Source: CAXBNB01 sp040151475 (lineage in GTDB: Bacteria > Bacteroidota > Bacteroidia > Cytophagales > Cyclobacteriaceae). Taken from it: DNA of 64,000 nt. The translations under genes and the position numbers were made by a program. Where the stretch lies: the NCBI RefSeq assembly GCF_040151475.1, contig NZ_JBDKWG010000151.1, forward strand, positions 186,001-250,000, read 5' to 3'. The notes beneath the pieces are model-generated. The model saw only the letters and a list, made by a program, of their open reading frames with translations, did not search any database and was not told the DNA's origin. Below, one piece after another: positions 61,337 through 64,000 of this stretch; the first letter of the stretch is position 1, and each line of letters opens with the position of its first letter.

Positions 61337-63532
61337 CTATCTGGAAAAAGTTTCCAGTTTCTCTTTTACTTTTTTCAGTAAACTGGCGTCCTCATTCCAT
61401 TCTTTTAATTGCCTTTTGTAGGCAGCCTGTGTTTTCGTGATACGCAGGGTATGTGGAGACCCTTTTCTGATGGTTTCTATGGTTAGGTCTGTTTCAACAT
61501 TTCTGATGGCATCCTCTAACCACTCTCTTTCCTGCTGATTTTTGCGGTAATCAAAAACCTGCTCCACAGGCGATTGCATAAACCCGGCCAATAACTTCCA
61601 TTGCTCGAAATATCTCTTTGTCCGGGGTACCGGACGTGACCAGTCTCCCGGTGGTTGCGGTTTATCACTCACCCGGTTTTGTAAATCGTCACGACACACC
61701 AGCAGTAGTTGATAGGCCAACTTGGTTCGCTTATTCATAGCAATGATTTCGCCGGCCAGAACAGCATTGATATAGCTTCTTTGTGTGTGTGTGACAAGAA
61801 TGGCTGTCATCGTGTCGACCCATGCTTTATTTTGTGGAAACGTGCTTTCCAGGCTCAATATATCTCGTAACGATTTTGCCGTTACAGGCGGCACGTTCTT
61901 TTTATGCTCCGCAAAATACCCTGGCAAAGCTTTCAGTATCAAACCTACCAGGCTCCTGCAATCCGGTTGTGTATCCAAAGTATGGAGTATGGCCAGCAGG
62001 TGCTCAATAACTTGTGGATTACCTTGCTGACTAACCTCAGTAAATATGGCTTCCAGGTATTTTGTGGGATAAGAATGGGTCAGTTTTGCCCAGTGTGACG
62101 CATCAATTTTTAAGAAATACTCTTTCAGCAACCGATTTCCAATCTTGTGAAAGCAGGATACATCGTTCTCACCTAATAACCAGTCCACAATAATGTTATA
62201 GTCAGCACTTTCGTAGTATCTTTCTTCATCGAGGGGGCCTGACAGGATGGTTTCACACCATGTGATTTCGCTTTTGCTTAGCCAGTCCCGGTTTTTGTTG
62301 TAATAGGCAATCCACTCCAGCTTGTTGGCTGTAGTTTGCTCCGGGAGTAATTTTTCATGCGTCTTTGCAGACCAAAGTATTACCGCACCATAGTGATACC
62401 AGTGCATGATATCCGGACCATAGTTGCCCATATAGCCTGTGGATTCTTTTACGATCGGCTCATCATCGTCCAGATGAAATGAGGCCAGCAGGTCATTTTC
62501 TTCAAATGTAATATTGCGTAACGGCGGAACACCCTCATTCAACCAATGCTCTATATACAGCGATTCATCATATACATCCTCTATTACTGTATCCTCATCC
62601 GATCCATCCTCATACCCATACCCATCATAAGCCGGAGTACCGGCTTTATAAGAAGTTACCAGGCACATTTTGGCATAATACCCCGCTTGTCTTGCCGCTC
62701 TCAGCAGTGCTTCGGCTCTGGTACGATCATCCAGTTTCAGCCCTTCGGTTGAAAAATTTTCCGGTGTATATTGGTGCCCCAGCAAAATAATTCTGGGAAC
62801 CATATCAGTATGGTTCGCATCCGCTTTTAATAGATTGGCCAGCTTTGTTACATGTTTTTCAAGCGGTTCCAAATGGATTTGTTTTCCCACCTTTAGTTGG
62901 ATGAGGTTATACACCAATACCACCCTGTACCCGGAGGTCAGCGGTCTGATCTCATGGTCGCAATCAGCATAAAAAGCAGCATAAGGCATAACACCATCAT
63001 CACAGCAATCATCAAACTTTATTACTTTTTCCTTTCCATCAAACCGCACCAACAGATCACCCCCACTGTGTCGCGACGGCAGGCCGATAACCAACGTACC
63101 AAACATTCCTTTTTCTTTTTCGGAATCTTTATGGGGAAGGAAAAAGTCACCTTTTTCATAAATGAGCATTTTATAGAGGTGGGCCGTGATCTCATCTTCT
63201 TCTATGCCTAAATCTGGCTTGATGGCGGATAATGCTTTGTGTAGAAATTTTACCCATTTATCGCCGTTAAATTTCAGTATAGCGGCATCTATTTCCCAGG
63301 CACTCCGAACTTTATCGTCTACAATAGTACTGCTTCCTTTTCCAAAAGGAGCTTTGTGGGCTGTATTTATCAACGCTTTTGCCTGCAGTTCATTGATAGG
63401 GTATGACAGTTCGCCCACACTTTCCACTTCCAAACCGGGAAATACAAATGGGGCTGAGCGACTACTGGCAAATGAGCCACTACCTTTGATTTCATTCAGA
63501 CAGCTCAAAATATCTTTTTTCCAATTGGTCAT
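61337..63532 (-). CDS. large 2OG-Fe(II) oxygenase-domain protein
   Basis: 731 residues from the ATG ending at 63532 (MTNWKKDIL); a longer frame to 63595 would add 21 unsupported residues. The dioxygenase domain (about 80-215) has the iron set H134-x-D136 (LPHKDSEKEKG) and H193 (DCDHEIRP), and 2OG-binding R203 (GYRVVLVYNL), as in prolyl-4-hydroxylase-like enzymes. The remaining 500 residues are helical with no recognised domain. GC and codon use look higher than in the neighbours, and it borders the integrase remnant, so it may be acquired cargo. Function and substrate are unknown. Confidence 0.85.
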   Translation of the reverse strand: MTNWKKDILSCLNEIKGSGSFASSRSAPFVFPGLEVESVGELSYPINELQAKALINTAHKAPFGKGSSTIVDDKVRSAWEIDAAILKFNGDKWVKFLHKALSAIKPDLGIEEDEITAHLYKMLIYEKGDFFLPHKDSEKEKGMFGTLVIGLPSRHSGGDLLVRFDGKEKVIKFDDCCDDGVMPYAAFYADCDHEIRPLTSGYRVVLVYNLIQLKVGKQIHLEPLEKHVTKLANLLKADANHTDMVPRIILLGHQYTPENFSTEGLKLDDRTRAEALLRAARQAGYYAKMCLVTSYKAGTPAYDGYGYEDGSDEDTVIEDVYDESLYIEHWLNEGVPPLRNITFEENDLLASFHLDDDEPIVKESTGYMGNYGPDIMHWYHYGAVILWSAKTHEKLLPEQTTANKLEWIAYYNKNRDWLSKSEITWCETILSGPLDEERYYESADYNIIVDWLLGENDVSCFHKIGNRLLKEYFLKIDASHWAKLTHSYPTKYLEAIFTEVSQQGNPQVIEHLLAILHTLDTQPDCRSLVGLILKALPGYFAEHKKNVPPVTAKSLRDILSLESTFPQNKAWVDTMTAILVTHTQRSYINAVLAGEIIAMNKRTKLAYQLLLVCRDDLQNRVSDKPQPPGDWSRPVPRTKRYFEQWKLLAGFMQSPVEQVFDYRKNQQEREWLEDAIRNVETDLTIETIRKGSPHTLRITKTQAAYKRQLKEWNEDASLLKKVKEKLETFSR

Positions 63533-64000
63533 AGCATATTGTTTGAAAGCTCGAATATAAGAACCCCGTTTGAAAAACCTGGTGTCGATGTACAACAGTT
63601 TTGCATTTATTTAGACTATAATGTGCTTTGAGAAGCCTTTCAGGGTTCTTAAAGCTTGTATTTTGAAGAGCCTTACCAATCTTTAAAAACTTAGTAAAGC
63701 AAAGAGCGAACTTTATCGACAGAACCTAAATAATAAATCACATCCTGCAAATGGTAGTGAAAATTAGCAAAGTAGCCCTCCGCCATGAGATTTCTACCTC
63801 CGCAGGTATCTCATAGAGATAAAAGACTAAGGGATGGTGACTTATAAGAGCCGCCACAGCAACTCCCTATCCATTATTTACCTCAAAATCTCCTTCTAGG
63901 TAAAACCCCTAAATTTTTAAGTTTGGAAAAACCCCGATATATGGGGATGCCGGATGTATGACCTTTGTTTCATAATTACAATGTTTCAAAATAAAACTAA
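63533..64000 (+). other. right-edge intergenic region
   Basis: About 470 bp with no gene recognised. It holds a REP-like palindrome (63785-63814), an inverted repeat CCCC-N7-GGGG (63932-63946) and AT-rich sequence. An ATG at 63981 opens a frame of six codons up to the window edge; it cannot be judged as a gene start. Confidence 0.5.
63785..63814. repeat. REP-like long palindrome
   Basis: ATGAGAT...ATCTCAT (7-bp outer stem) encloses TACCT-CCGC-AGGTA, with a three-base bulge TTC. It shares the CTCCGCAG core with 60541-60560, so both are members of one repeat family. Confidence 0.6.

Noticed and set aside
1..64000. tRNA genes, rRNA genes and CRISPR arrays
   Set aside because: No cloverleaf-like gene, rRNA segment or regularly spaced repeat was recognised by eye; a covariance-model search would be needed to exclude tRNAs fully.

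Overview
The window looks like a chromosomal segment of a gliding, Gram-negative member of the Bacteroidota, probably a marine-type cytophagalean. The evidence is an LpxC-FabZ fusion, gldA/gldF/gldG, a PorX-type regulator, a Porin_10-like protein, many lipoproteins with Bacteroidota lipoboxes, and several promoters of the TTG-N(18-20)-TAnnTTTG kind. Base composition is AT-rich. I saw no rRNA, tRNA or CRISPR array. The species assignment is inference.

Region 1 (1-12.1 kb, almost all minus strand). It holds a partial miaE, a porin and lpxK in one tight run, then a dCMP deaminase. Next is an ECF sigma / anti-sigma operon with two paralogous outer-membrane barrels, preceded by an ECF-type promoter. 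A PadR regulator with a PspC/DUF2807 membrane protein and a carboxypeptidase-regulatory-domain protein follow. Region 2 (12.4-20 kb) holds class II aldolase, 3-hydroxyacyl-CoA dehydrogenase, a membrane-anchored NUC-type nuclease, a PepSY / lipoprotein / dienelactone hydrolase run, and an unrecognised Tat-exported protein. Region 3 (20.1-26.9 kb) is a minus-strand glycan or phosphoester scavenging locus: DUF4838 lipoprotein, sialidase, sulfatase, SRPBCC protein and PhoD-like phosphodiesterase.

Region 4 (27-38.6 kb) mixes housekeeping genes (GH3-like, YggS, methylglyoxal synthase, MarC, VF530, EF-hand protein, GpmI) with two more lipoprotein sulfatases, a double CDGSH protein and a papain-like (C39-like) protein without a signal peptide. 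Region 5 (38.7-47.8 kb) has the porX-tsaE-ald operon facing an HD-hydrolase-lpxD-lpxC/fabZ-lpxA run that ends with a lone ABC ATPase. Region 6 (48-52.9 kb) is an accessory island of alternating orientation: a SyrD-type peptide-exporter ABC protein, a Stealth phosphotransferase, a LicD-like transferase, a LicC/PntC-like cytidylyltransferase and an AspH/LpxO-like hydroxylase. This is the best candidate for an undescribed surface-decoration system.

Region 7 (53-64 kb) holds a DinB-like lipoprotein, the gliding operon gldA-gldF-gldG-DUF4340, a sugar epimerase plus GT2 pair, and a mobile-element graveyard. The graveyard has a frameshifted IS630-like transposase start, a frameshifted tyrosine-recombinase end and short palindromes. 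A large 2OG-Fe(II) oxygenase, possibly acquired with those elements, follows. Assignments rest on motif recognition by eye; no database search was run.
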